Source of the DNA: Endobacter medicaginis
GTDB taxonomy: Bacteria > Pseudomonadota > Alphaproteobacteria > Acetobacterales > Acetobacteraceae
DNA length: 64,000 nt
Reading direction: 5' to 3'
Assembly (NCBI RefSeq): GCF_014192375.1
Contig: NZ_JACHXV010000005.1
Span: 124,001-188,000, forward strand
Position numbers and translations under genes: made by a program. The notes beneath the pieces are model-generated. The model did not search any database, was not told where the DNA came from, and saw only the letters and a list, made by a program, of their open reading frames with translations. Position 1 is the stretch's first letter. Every line of letters starts with the position of its first letter. Positions 39,945 through 49,644 of the stretch are shown one piece after another.

Positions 39945-42926
39945 ATGCATATCGCGACCATCCCGTCGGGGGCACCTTTTCTTGATACGCTCGCCGCTGT
40001 CTGGCTGGCCGCGCCGGACGACCCGGGCGACGGGCTGATCCTGCTGCCGACGCGGCGTGCGGCGCGTGCTCTGGGCGAGGCGTTCCTGCGGGTAACGCAG
40101 GGGCGGCCGTTGCTGCTGCCGAGGATCGCGGCGATCGGCGGGCTGGATGACGAGTCGCTGGCACTGGGGTCGGGTTTCGGTGCGGATGTGCTGGCCTTGC
40201 CGCCGGCGGTCGAGCCGGTGCGCCGGTTGGCGGTGCTGTCGCGGCTGATCGATGCGCGCGAGCGGGCGGCGGGCCGGGCGCTGCCGCCGGATCTGGCCTG
40301 GCAGATGGCGGGCGAACTGGCGCGGCTGCTCGATGATGCGCAGCGCGCCGAGATCGATCTCGGGCATGCGCTGCGCGGCGCACTCGGCGAGGGGTTCGCG
40401 GCCGATTTCGCCGAGCACTGGCGGGTGACGCTGGAGTTTCTCGACATCGTCACCCGCTTCTGGCCCGACTGGCTGGCCGAACAGGGGCTGATCGACCCGG
40501 TCGAGCGGCAGATGCGCGCGCTGCGGCTACGGGCGCAGGCCTGGAGTGAGAGGCCGCCTCCGGGGCGGCTGGTCGCGGCGGGCATCTCGGTCACCAACCC
40601 GGCTTCGGCAGCACTGCTGGCGTCGGTCGCGCGCGCTCCGCAGGGCGTGGTGGTGCTGCCGGGGCTCGATCTCGACCTGACGGAGCGCGACTGGTCGGCG
40701 CTGGGCGAGACGCACCCGCAGGCCGATCTGCGGCGTCTGCTCGAAGCGCTCGGTGCGCGGCGGGAGGAGGTCGTCGCGTGGCCGGCATCGACGGTGGTCC
40801 CGCAGGGGCGGACGGCGCTGCTGCGTCAGGTGCTGCTGCCGGAGACCGGCCTGGGCGACTGGCTGGCCGATCGGGCCCCGGCCGAGCTTGCGGGAGTGTC
40901 GCGGATCGAGGCGGCGGATGCCGAGGAGGAGGCGCAGGCGATCGCGCTCGCACTGCGCGACGCGCTGGAGATCCCGGGGCGACGGGCGGCGCTGGTCACG
41001 CCCGATCGCGCGCTCGCCGCACGGGTGGTGACCGCGCTGGGACGCTGGTCCGTGCATGTCGAGGATTCGGTCGGCGAGCCACTTTCCGCCACGCCGCCGG
41101 CGGTGCTGATCCGGCTGCTGCTGGAGGCGGTGAACGAAAGCTTCGCGCCGGTGCCGCTGCTCGCCCTGCTCAAACATCCCCTGGTCACGCTCGGGCTCGG
41201 CGCGGCGTCATGTCGGGCGCTGGCGCGGCGGCTGGAACTGGCCTGCCTGCGCGGGCCGCGCCCGGCGCCGGGGCTGGCCGGGCTGCGGGCGGCGCTGGCG
41301 GCCTCGCGCCAAGGCGACGATCCTGCACTGGTCGGGCTGATCGACCGGCTCGAGCAGGCGGTTGCACCGCTGCTCGGCTGCGCGGAGGGGGAACTGGCGA
41401 CGCTGCTCACCGCCGTGATCGAGGCGGCGGAGGCGCTGAGCGTATCGGACGGTGGCGGGCTGTGGTCGGGCGAGGAGGGGGCAGCACTCTCGGCCGCGCT
41501 GGCGGCGCTGATCGGCGAGAGTGAGTGGCTGCCGCCGATGCGCCGCGATTCGCTGGGGCGGTTCCTCGACACGGCCCTCGTGCCTCAGACGGTGCGCACA
41601 CGGCGCGCATTGCGCGGGCGCGGCGTGGCGGCGGAGCATCCGCGGCTGTTCGTCTGGGGGTTGCTGGAAGCGCGGCTGCAGAGCGTGGACATGGTGATTC
41701 TCGCCGGGCTGGGCGAGGGGGTGTGGCCGGCGGCGACCGATCCGGGTCCGTGGCTGAGCCGGCCGATGCGCAGCAGCTTCGGGCTCGATTCGCCGGAGCG
41801 CGCGGTGGGCGCGGCGGCGGCGGATTTTGCTGCCCTCGCCTGTGCCGCGCCCGAGATCGTGCTGTCGGTGTCGCGCCGTCGCGAGGGGGCGCCTCTGGTG
41901 CCGTCGCGCTGGCTGGTGCGGCTGGATGCGTTCCTCGCCGGGCGCGGGCAGGCGGTGCCGGCGCATCCCGCGCTGGGCTGGGCGCGCGCGCTCGACCGGC
42001 CGGAGGGGGGTGTCGCGGAGCCGGTCCGGCCGCCGCAGCCCTGCCCGCCGGTGGCGCTGCGGCCACGCACGCTCTCGGTCACCGAGATCGACACGCTCAA
42101 GGCCGATCCGTATGCGATCCACGCGAAGCACATCCTGCGCCTGCGCCGCCTCGACCCGCCGCAGCAGAGTGCCGATGCGAGCGATTTCGGCCAGATCGTG
42201 CATGAGGGGCTCGCGGACATCCTTGGCGACGGGCCGCGCCTGGCCGGGCTCGTCGCCGGTGCGGCGCCCGAGGCGGCGCTGGCCGAGGCGCTCGATGCGG
42301 CGCTGGCGGCGCGGCTGGCCGGCAATCCCCGTGTCTCGGCGGCACTCGGCGCGTGGTGGCGGCCGCGTCTGCGGCGCATCGCCGGGTGGGTGGCGGGGGC
42401 GGAACGCGACTGGCGGGCGGAGCTCGGCGTGACCGACACACGCACCGAGTGCCGGGGCGAGGTCCGCTTCACGCCGGCGGACGGGCATGCGCCCTTCACC
42501 CTCAGCGGCCGCGCCGACCGGCTCGATGTCACGCGGACGGGCGGCGTCGCGCTGCTCGACTACAAGACCGGCACGGTGCCGCAGGACAAGGATGTCGCCG
42601 CCGGCTGGATGTCGCAGCTTCCGCTGGAGGCGGCGATGGCGCTGCGCGGGGCGTTCGCCGGCGTCGCCGCGACCACCGTCGAGGCGATGGCGTACTGGAA
42701 GCTGTCCGGTGGCGAGCCGGCCGGCGAGTCGAAGCCGCTGAAGGGCGATCCGGGTGCGCTTGCCGAGGCCGCCTGGGAGGGGCTGCTGCGTCTGATCGCC
42801 GAGTATGACGATCCCGCACGCGCCTATCTGTCGCATCCGCGTCCCGGCCGCGAGCCACGCTATGCCGACTACCGGCAACTCGCCCGCCACGGCGAGTGGG
42901 CGGCGACGATCGGCGAGGCGTCCTGA
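39945..42926 (+). CDS. addB: Double-strand break repair protein AddB
   Basis: 993 aa, alphaproteobacterial AddB. It has an inactivated helicase-like N-terminal part (LILLPTRRAARALGEAFL), the middle with MVILAGLGEGVWPA and GPWLSRPMRS, and a C-terminal RecB-type nuclease domain with LSVTEIDTLKADPYAIHAK and the catalytic GVALLDYKTG (about residue 870). With AddA it resects double-strand breaks for RecA loading, replacing RecBCD. addA begins 2 bp after its stop. Frame is intact throughout. Confidence 0.95.
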   Translation: MHIATIPSGAPFLDTLAAVWLAAPDDPGDGLILLPTRRAARALGEAFLRVTQGRPLLLPRIAAIGGLDDESLALGSGFGADVLALPPAVEPVRRLAVLSRLIDARERAAGRALPPDLAWQMAGELARLLDDAQRAEIDLGHALRGALGEGFAADFAEHWRVTLEFLDIVTRFWPDWLAEQGLIDPVERQMRALRLRAQAWSERPPPGRLVAAGISVTNPASAALLASVARAPQGVVVLPGLDLDLTERDWSALGETHPQADLRRLLEALGARREEVVAWPASTVVPQGRTALLRQVLLPETGLGDWLADRAPAELAGVSRIEAADAEEEAQAIALALRDALEIPGRRAALVTPDRALAARVVTALGRWSVHVEDSVGEPLSATPPAVLIRLLLEAVNESFAPVPLLALLKHPLVTLGLGAASCRALARRLELACLRGPRPAPGLAGLRAALAASRQGDDPALVGLIDRLEQAVAPLLGCAEGELATLLTAVIEAAEALSVSDGGGLWSGEEGAALSAALAALIGESEWLPPMRRDSLGRFLDTALVPQTVRTRRALRGRGVAAEHPRLFVWGLLEARLQSVDMVILAGLGEGVWPAATDPGPWLSRPMRSSFGLDSPERAVGAAAADFAALACAAPEIVLSVSRRREGAPLVPSRWLVRLDAFLAGRGQAVPAHPALGWARALDRPEGGVAEPVRPPQPCPPVALRPRTLSVTEIDTLKADPYAIHAKHILRLRRLDPPQQSADASDFGQIVHEGLADILGDGPRLAGLVAGAAPEAALAEALDAALAARLAGNPRVSAALGAWWRPRLRRIAGWVAGAERDWRAELGVTDTRTECRGEVRFTPADGHAPFTLSGRADRLDVTRTGGVALLDYKTGTVPQDKDVAAGWMSQLPLEAAMALRGAFAGVAATTVEAMAYWKLSGGEPAGESKPLKGDPGALAEAAWEGLLRLIAEYDDPARAYLSHPRPGREPRYADYRQLARHGEWAATIGEAS

Positions 42927-42928
42927 GC

Positions 42929-45900
42929 ATGGAGCGCTCGTCCGCCCTCGCCGCGCAGTTCGCCGCGTCCGATCCGCTGGCCTCGGTGTTCGTGTCCGCC
43001 TCCGCCGGCTCGGGCAAGACCAAGCTGCTGATCGATCGGCTGCTGCGTCTGATGCTGCCGCGGCGCGATGCTGCGTCCGGCCGGGTGGTGGCGGGTGCCG
43101 CGCCGACGCGGATCCTGTGCCTGACCTACACCAAGGCGGCGGCGGCCGAGATGGCGATCCGGCTCAATCGCGAGCTTGGCGGCTGGGTGACGCTGGACGA
43201 TGCCCGACTTGACGAGGCCCTAGGCAAGCTCGGCGCGCTGCGTGGGCCGGCCGGGCGGGCGGCGGCGCGGGCGCTGTTCGCGCAGGTGCTGGACCTGCCG
43301 GGCGGCATGCGCATCCAGACCATCCACGCCTTCTGCCAGTCGCTGCTGCGCCGCTTTCCGCTCGAGGCGGCGATCAGCCCGCATTTCCGGCTGATCGAAC
43401 AGGGCGAATCGGAGCGCAGCCTGCACGAGGCGACCGATGCGGTGCTGGCGGGCGCGGTGGCCGGGATCGACGCGCTCGCGCCGCTGGCGGCGTTGCCGGG
43501 CTTCCGCGAGCTGATCGGCCTGCTGCGCTCGGCGCAGGCGCGGCTGCTGCCGGCCTTCGCCTTGCAGGGGCGCGGGGCGGAGCTGTTCGTTGCGGCCCTG
43601 GGCCGCGCGCTCGAACTGGCGGGTGGCGATCTTGCCAGCCTGCGCCTCTCCGCGGTCAGCCCGCCGGACGCGGACGGGCTGCGCGCCGCATTGATGGTGC
43701 TGTCGGAAAAGGGCGCCGAGGGAGGGCGGCGCATCGCGCTGGAGCTGCTCGACCAGCTCGCCCTGCCGCCTCAGGCGCGCGACTGGCCGGTCTGGCGCAA
43801 GGCGTGGCTGACCGAGAAGATGCAGCCGAAGAAGCCGCGTACGCTCGGCTACGAGGCGCTGGGCAGGAAGATCGACGGGCTGGCCGACACGCTGGGCATG
43901 GAGGCCGAGCGTGTCGCCTCCGCCCATGCCGCGCTGTGCGGGGCCGAGGCGGTGCGGCTGACCGGGCTGTTGCTGGCAATCGGCGAGCCGGCGCTGGCGG
44001 CGCACGGTCTCGCCAAGCAGGCGCGCGGTGCGGTCGAGTTCGACGACCTGATCGCCCGCACGCGCGACCTGCTGGAAGAACCCGGGGCGGCCTGGGTGCT
44101 GTTCAAGCTCGATGGCGGACTCGACCACGTGCTGCTCGACGAGGTGCAGGACACCTCCGACCTGCAATGGCAGATCGCCGGCGCGCTGACGGCGGATTTC
44201 TTCGCAGGCGCCGGCCAGCACGACGCGGCGTCGCCGCGAACGGTGTTCGCGGTCGGCGATTTCAAGCAGTCGATCTTCGGCTTCCAGGGGGCGGCCCCGG
44301 AGGCGTTCCGCGACTGGCGCGAGCGCTTCGAGCAGCGCGTCACCGGCGCCGGGCTGCTGTGGCGCCGGCCGGAGCTGGTGGTGTCGTTCCGCTCCACCCA
44401 GACCGTGCTCGACCTGGTCGACCGGGTGTTCGCCGATCCGGTCGCCGCCGACGGCGTCGCCGAGCCGGGCGAGCCGGTGCCGCGCCATCTTGCTTCCCGC
44501 GCCGGGGTGCCCGGCCGCATCGAGCTGTGGCCGCTGGCGCTGCCGCAGGATGAGGGTGAGCCGGAAAGCGAGGCGGACGTGGCGGACGGCCCGTGGCGGG
44601 CGCCGGGGGGCAATCTGCGCCGCATCACCCCGGTCGAGCAGCTTGCCGAGGCGCTGGCCGAGCGTATCGCCACCCGCATCGGCACGCCCGGCGCCGAGGG
44701 AAGGCCGATCACCGCCGGCGACATGCTGGTGCTGGTGCGGCGGCGTACTGCGCTGGACAGGCTGCTGCTGCGCGCGCTCAAGCGGCGTGGCGTGCCGGTG
44801 GTCAACCTGCTGCGCGCCGGGCTGCTCGACCGGCCGGCGGTGCAGGATCTGCTCGCCTTGTGCGACGTGCTGCTGCTGCCCGAGGACGATCTGTCGCTGG
44901 CCTGCGTGCTGACCAGCCCGCTCGGCGGGCTCACCGATGCGCAGATGATGGAGCTGGCGATGCACCGCCCGCCGGGGCGGACGCTGTGGGAGGAGCTGGG
45001 CCGACGGTCGGCCGAGCGCCCGGAATGGGAGGCGGCGCGGTCGTTCATCGCGCGCCTGCTCGGCCGGGTGGATTTCGACCCGCCGCAGGCGCTGCTGTCG
45101 GAGGCGCTGGCCGGGCTTGGCGGCCGGGCGCGGCTGTTGCGCCGGCTGGGACCGGAGGCGGCCGATGCGATCGACGAGCTGATGGCGGCCGCCCTCGCCT
45201 GGAGCACCACCCATCCGGTCTCGTTGCAGGGTTTCGTGCACTGGCTGCGCGAGAACGATGCCGAGACCCGCGCCGAGCCGGAAGCGGCCGGCGACGCGGT
45301 GCGGCTGATGACCGTGCACGGCTCGAAGGGGCTGCAGGCGAGCTGCGTGATCCTCGCCGACACCACCGGGCTGCCGGACAGGTCGAAGACCGGGCTGCTC
45401 TGGGCGACGCATGCGGCGGCGGATACGGGCTGGGATGCCGATGGGATCGGGCAGGCGCCGGCCGAGCTGCCGCTCTGGCTGCCCGGTGCGGCCTATGGGT
45501 TTCCCGCCGCCGACCGGCTGAAAGAGGCGGTCGCTGCCGCCGAATTGCGTGAATACAACCGGCTGCTCTACGTGGCGCTGACCCGTGCCGCCGACCAGTT
45601 GCTGGTCTGTGGCTGGCGCGGCACCGACAAGCTCGATCCGCGCTGCTGGTATGCCCGCGTCGCCTCGGCGTTCGAGGCGACGCCCGGGATCGAGCGCCGA
45701 GGGTTCGGCCTCTGGCCGGGGGAGGCACTCGCCCTGACCGATCCCGGCTGGCCGGATGTCGCCGAGGCCGCACCGCGCGCAGCGGCATCCGTGCCCGCCC
45801 CGCTGCCGGGCTGGCTGGGGCGCGCACCGCTCTGGCAGGCAGGTCCGCCGCCGGCCGAGCCGGCCTTGCCGCAGCCGCTCGCGCCCTCACGCCCCAACGA

Positions 45901-46489
45901 TGTCGCCTTCGGCCCCGCACCGGTGGCCGAATCGCCGCTGGCGCTCGCCGGCGGGGGGGAGCGGGGGCGTGACGAGGCGCGTCGTCGTGGCACGGCCCTG
46001 CATGCGCTGCTGCAATATCTCCCCGACCTGGCCCCGGCGATGCGCCGCGACGCCGCGCGCGCCTGGCTGGCCTCGCCGGGGCTCGATCTCGCCGGTGCTG
46101 CGGAGGGAATGATCGACGAGGCGCTGGCGCTGATCGACGATCCGCGTCTCGCCGGGCTGTTCGGACCCGGTTCGCGGGCCGAGCAGGCGCTTGCCGGCCG
46201 TGTCGGCGAGCTGGTCATCGCCGGACAGGTGGACCGGCTGGCGATCACGCCGGAGCTGGTGATCGTCGCCGATTTCAAGACCGGGCGGCGGCCGCCCGAG
46301 CGGCTCGACCAGGTGCCGGTCGCCTATCTGCGCCAGATGGCCGCCTATCGCGCGCTGCTGCGGGCGATCCATCCCGGCCGGCAGGTGCTGTGCTGGCTGA
46401 TCTGGACCGCGGGGCCGGAAGCGATGCTGCTCCCCGATCCGGTGCTCGACCGCCATGCGCCCGGCGCGGGGAACGCGACGCTTGATTAG
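42929..46489 (+). CDS. addA: Double-strand break repair helicase AddA
   Basis: 1186 aa UvrD/RecB-type helicase-nuclease. Walker A SASAGSGKTKLL starts at residue 23; motif Ia TYTKAAAAEM; motif II LLDEVQDTSDLQW; motif III GDFKQSIFGFQGA; motif V VHGSKGLQA; motif VI LYVALTRA. The RecB nuclease domain at the end has ALHALLQYL and LVIVADFKTG. Start at 42929, 2 bp after addB, is the first Met before the domain. Works as the 3'-5' motor and one nuclease of AddAB. Confidence 0.97.
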   Translation: MERSSALAAQFAASDPLASVFVSASAGSGKTKLLIDRLLRLMLPRRDAASGRVVAGAAPTRILCLTYTKAAAAEMAIRLNRELGGWVTLDDARLDEALGKLGALRGPAGRAAARALFAQVLDLPGGMRIQTIHAFCQSLLRRFPLEAAISPHFRLIEQGESERSLHEATDAVLAGAVAGIDALAPLAALPGFRELIGLLRSAQARLLPAFALQGRGAELFVAALGRALELAGGDLASLRLSAVSPPDADGLRAALMVLSEKGAEGGRRIALELLDQLALPPQARDWPVWRKAWLTEKMQPKKPRTLGYEALGRKIDGLADTLGMEAERVASAHAALCGAEAVRLTGLLLAIGEPALAAHGLAKQARGAVEFDDLIARTRDLLEEPGAAWVLFKLDGGLDHVLLDEVQDTSDLQWQIAGALTADFFAGAGQHDAASPRTVFAVGDFKQSIFGFQGAAPEAFRDWRERFEQRVTGAGLLWRRPELVVSFRSTQTVLDLVDRVFADPVAADGVAEPGEPVPRHLASRAGVPGRIELWPLALPQDEGEPESEADVADGPWRAPGGNLRRITPVEQLAEALAERIATRIGTPGAEGRPITAGDMLVLVRRRTALDRLLLRALKRRGVPVVNLLRAGLLDRPAVQDLLALCDVLLLPEDDLSLACVLTSPLGGLTDAQMMELAMHRPPGRTLWEELGRRSAERPEWEAARSFIARLLGRVDFDPPQALLSEALAGLGGRARLLRRLGPEAADAIDELMAAALAWSTTHPVSLQGFVHWLRENDAETRAEPEAAGDAVRLMTVHGSKGLQASCVILADTTGLPDRSKTGLLWATHAAADTGWDADGIGQAPAELPLWLPGAAYGFPAADRLKEAVAAAELREYNRLLYVALTRAADQLLVCGWRGTDKLDPRCWYARVASAFEATPGIERRGFGLWPGEALALTDPGWPDVAEAAPRAAASVPAPLPGWLGRAPLWQAGPPPAEPALPQPLAPSRPNDVAFGPAPVAESPLALAGGGERGRDEARRRGTALHALLQYLPDLAPAMRRDAARAWLASPGLDLAGAAEGMIDEALALIDDPRLAGLFGPGSRAEQALAGRVGELVIAGQVDRLAITPELVIVADFKTGRRPPERLDQVPVAYLRQMAAYRALLRAIHPGRQVLCWLIWTAGPEAMLLPDPVLDRHAPGAGNATLD

Positions 46490-46553
46490 CGCCGGTCGAG
46501 AGCGCATCTGATTCGGCAAACCGGGATCGCGATCCCAAGGAGTGATGACCGCC

Positions 46554-46880
46554 ATGAGCGAAAACACCGTCGCCGTGACCGACGACACGTTCGAGACCGA
46601 TGTGCTGAAGGCCGAAGGGCCGGTGCTGGTCGATTTCTGGGCCGAATGGTGCGGCCCCTGCCGGATGATCGCCCCGGCACTCGACGAGATCGGCGCCGAG
46701 TTCAAGGGCAAGCTGACCGTCGCCAAGGTCAATATCGACGACAACCCGCTCACCCCGAACAAGTATGCGGTGCGCGGCATTCCGACCATGATCCTGTTCA
46801 AGGACGGCAAGCCGGCGGCGACCAAGGTGGGTGCCGCACCCAAGAGCCAGCTCAAGGAATGGGTCAGAAGCGCGATCTGA
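46554..46880 (+). CDS. trxA: Thioredoxin 1
   Basis: 108 aa with active site WCGPC at residues 32-36, preceded by VLVDFWAE, and the cis-Pro in RGIPTM. Standard cytoplasmic disulfide reductase, kept reduced by TrxB (not in the window). The ATG at 46554 is 11 nt from AAGGAG and gives the family length; two starts at 46542 and 46545 are too close to it. Position after addA is conserved in alphaproteobacteria. A hairpin repeat follows the stop directly. Confidence 0.97.
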   Translation: MSENTVAVTDDTFETDVLKAEGPVLVDFWAEWCGPCRMIAPALDEIGAEFKGKLTVAKVNIDDNPLTPNKYAVRGIPTMILFKDGKPAATKVGAAPKSQLKEWVRSAI

Positions 46881-46881
46881 T

Positions 46882-46905
46882 CTTCTTTTTCTGAAGAAAA
46901 AGAAG
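46882..46905. repeat. AT-rich hairpin repeat (family 2, copy C), probable terminator region
   Basis: CTTCTTTTTC (46882-46891), loop TGAA, GAAAAAGAAG (46896-46905): identical to the first half of the copy at 39861, followed by the related text CATAAGGACTTCTG. It starts 1 bp after the trxA stop, in the gap to a convergent gene, and could end transcription from both sides. Only the first half of the element is present. Confidence 0.85.
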
Positions 46906-46975
46906 CATAAGGACTTCTGAATTTTTCGGGCGGTTCTGGAGTGGCTGGCGCCGGGTCCGAACCGCCCGATGTCAT

Positions 46976-48926
46976 TCAGAACGCATAATTTACACTTACA
47001 TTGCCGCCGTTATAGGTGGTGGTGCGGCCGGCGAAGCGGCCGAGATAGCCGATCTGCGCGCCCAGGCGCGGCGTCAAGTCGAGAGCGATGCCGCCCTGCG
47101 CCTCGCCCCAGCGTCGGTCGCCGGTGAAACCCGGCATGGCGAAGCGGCCATTGAGCGTCACCAGACCGGCCTCGACCGTGCGGGTCTCGGCGGCGAAATC
47201 CTGCACATAGGCGGCCTCCGCATAGGGGCGCATCGTGACACCGCGCAGCGTGATGCTGGCCTGCAGCCGCGCGCCGACGCTGCCGGGCAGGGACTGGCGA
47301 CGCTGGCGGCCGAACCACATCGCGGTCGCGTCGCTGCCATGTTCGGCATAGCCGTCGATGTCGGTGTCCATATAGGCCAGCGCGACGAACGGGCCGGCCT
47401 TGAGGGCCGAATTGCCGAACCACCAGCCGGCGGTGAGTGCGGACTGGAACGCGGTGCCGTGCGTCGTGCCCATCTCGGTGTGCATCAGCGGGCCGATCGC
47501 GAAGCGGCGCGAGATCGACGAGAAGCCGAGTCGCTGGGCGCCCACCAGGGCCGCGGCATAGAAGCCGCGCGGTGCGGCATACTGGCCGAACAGCGTGCCG
47601 CCGACGGTGTCGCTGTCGAAGGCCAGCGGGGCGGTGGCGGTATCCTGATGGCCGACCCCGCCGGTGACTTCCACGCCGAGACTGAACCCGCGCGGCAGGG
47701 TCTCGATCGCGCCCACGGTCATCGTTCCGGTCACCGCATGGGCGGTGGGCAGATAGGTCTGTCCGGCGACGCGCTGCACCACCCCGCTGCCGGCGGCGAA
47801 CAGGTGCAGGCCGGCGTGGGGACGGGCCTGGGTTGCCAGCAATTCGCCGAACACGGTGTCGCGCTCCTGGTCCAGGGCGGCGAGCGGCTGTTCGCCGAGC
47901 AGCGAGACGAGCTGCGGGGCGACGATCTCGGCGACGATCGCATCGGCGACGTAGCTGTGCACGGTCGAGGTCGGGTGCACGCCATCGGCGAACAGATAGG
48001 TGCTGGCGGCATTGGCCGCCGCAAGCGTCGAGGCGGTGCACTGGATCGACGAGCCGGTGGTGCAGGCGGTCTGGGTGGTGTTGGTGATGCCGAAGGCGGA
48101 CGGGTCGGCGACCAGTTCGTTGAACAGCGCATGCAGGTTCACCGCGATGACGCCAGACTGCGCTCCCGCCAGCCCCGTGTTGAGCGCGGTGTTGAACTGG
48201 CTCGACAGCAGGCTCTGCTCCGCGAGCGTGCCGGATACCAGCTTCTCGCCGTTGGCCGCGGAGATGGTGTGGCTGGTGTCGGGCACGTTGACGACGATGA
48301 TCGCCTTCGCGCCCGCCTGCTGAAGCCGCGCGACCAGGGCGGCCTCCTGGGTGCCGGCGGCGATCATCGCAGCCGAGGCCTGGGCGGGCGTCTCGACGGC
48401 GGACACGCCCTCGAGGCTGGCGATCAGCGCCGGCGACAGGCCTGTCGCGGCCGCGAACTGTCCGGCGGCGACGGCGGTGCCGTGATAGAACAGGTCGTTC
48501 GCGCCCGCCTCGACCCAGGTGAGTTGGTTGCCGGAGAGTCGGATGGGCGGCGAGATAGGCGGTGATCTCCTGCGTCTCGGTCGGCACGAAAGCGGCCTGC
48601 GCGGGTGCATTGTGCAGTACGCCGGCGCCGCCGACGGCGTAGTTCGTGCCGCCAAGCAGCGAGGCCTTCGTCGCCAGCCCGAAGGCCAGGCCGGTATCTT
48701 CGGCTGCGGTCAGGCCGGGATTGGTGGTGAAGCGGGCGATCCCACCGAGCCCGGCGAGGATCGCGTAGTCGCCGCCATCGCTGAGGCTGTCGCCGAAGAT
48801 GGTCTCGCCGGCGAAGGGGGTGGCCCGGCCGCTCGCGAGTGCGGGGGGCGATCCGGCCGCCAGCCCGGTCAGGCAGGCCGTGGCGGCGAGCAGGGCGCGG
48901 CGACGGGCCGCGATGATGGACGACAT
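46976..48926 (-). pseudogene. Autotransporter SGNH/GDSL esterase, disrupted by a frameshift
   Basis: The N-terminal frame has a signal peptide (ALLAATACLTGLAAG...) and esterase block I FGDSLSDGG (Ser47), plus NYAVGGAGV. From about 48540 the protein continues in the next frame: LSGNQLTWVEAGANDLF (block III), FADGVHPTSTVHSYVAD (block V, catalytic Asp/His), then a C-terminal autotransporter beta-barrel ending VSVNYAF with the required terminal Phe. One base too many (or two too few) near 48539-48545 separates the halves. Left unrepaired, translation gives about 127 correct residues, then Arg-rich sequence without barrel. Repaired length about 649 aa, normal for EstA/EstP-type lipases on the outer membrane. 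True mutation or sequence error cannot be told apart here. Confidence 0.85.
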
Positions 48927-49010
48927 GACGAAGCTCTCCCGGTCAATGCGGTCTGTGATGCCGCTTGAGACCGAGTTAGAGCCGATTGTCGCGCTTGCGC
49001 AATGGGATGG

Positions 49011-49643
49011 TCAGGCGAACGGATATGCGATGAAGGCCGCAGTGGCTTCCGCGCGTCGTGACAGGTCCGCGAGCGCCGGGTGGTCTGCGACGCTGACCAG
49101 GTCCGGCAGCCTTTCCCTGGCAAAGCGCCAGGCGACGGCGAGGCTGAGATCGGCCTGCATCGGCGCCGGGCCGAACAGCCAGTCGCGGGTGGCGGCCCAT
49201 GTGTCGAGATCGGCCTCGATCTCCCGCAGACCGCCATGGAGCTGGCCCTGCACGCGTTCGACCCAGGGGGCGTGACGCTTCTCCGCCGGGCGGAGATTGG
49301 CCTCGTAGACGAGCTGCACGGCCTTTTCACACACCGCCAGGGACAGCCCGACCAGTCTCTGGGCCCGCGCGTACGCAGGCAGGTCCAGAGGGTCGAGCGT
49401 GACCGCCATTCCGCGGGTCTGCGCCAGCCGGGTCGCATAAGCGAGGATCAGACCGGACTCCGCGATGGCCACGCCATCGTCGGTGATCAGGGTCGGCGCC
49501 TTGACCGTCGGATTGAGGGCGGCAAACGCGTCGTAATCGCGAAAGACCGACAGGGGCCGGTGTTCGAAGGGCAGTCCCAGCACGTGCAGCGACACGGCGA
49601 CCCGGCGCACATAGGGCGAGTCGAGCATCCCGATGAGCTGCAT
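49011..49643 (-). CDS. Glutathione S-transferase family protein
   Basis: 210 aa from ATG at 49643; a GTG at 49655 adds four residues and overlaps hpnK. N-terminal thioredoxin fold: MLDSPYVRRVAVSLHVLGLPFEH, then the cis-Pro region KAPTLITDDGVAIAESGLIL. The C-terminal helical domain has APMQADLSLAVAWRF. The likely glutathione-activating residue is Ser or Tyr in SPYVRR. Substrate unknown. It follows hpnK with almost no gap and so is probably co-transcribed with the hopanoid genes, but nothing known ties GSTs to hopanoids. Confidence 0.87.
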   Translation of the reverse strand: MQLIGMLDSPYVRRVAVSLHVLGLPFEHRPLSVFRDYDAFAALNPTVKAPTLITDDGVAIAESGLILAYATRLAQTRGMAVTLDPLDLPAYARAQRLVGLSLAVCEKAVQLVYEANLRPAEKRHAPWVERVQGQLHGGLREIEADLDTWAATRDWLFGPAPMQADLSLAVAWRFARERLPDLVSVADHPALADLSRRAEATAAFIAYPFA

Positions 49644-49644
49644 A

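Noticed and set aside
43220-45412. 730-codon minus-strand frame opposite addA
   Set aside because: All AddA helicase motifs are on the plus strand; the antisense product is Gln/Arg/His-rich with no fold signature.
39945-46489. AddAB as an anti-phage accessory system
   Set aside because: Gene order with tsaE, murU and trxA is the conserved housekeeping repair block of alphaproteobacteria.
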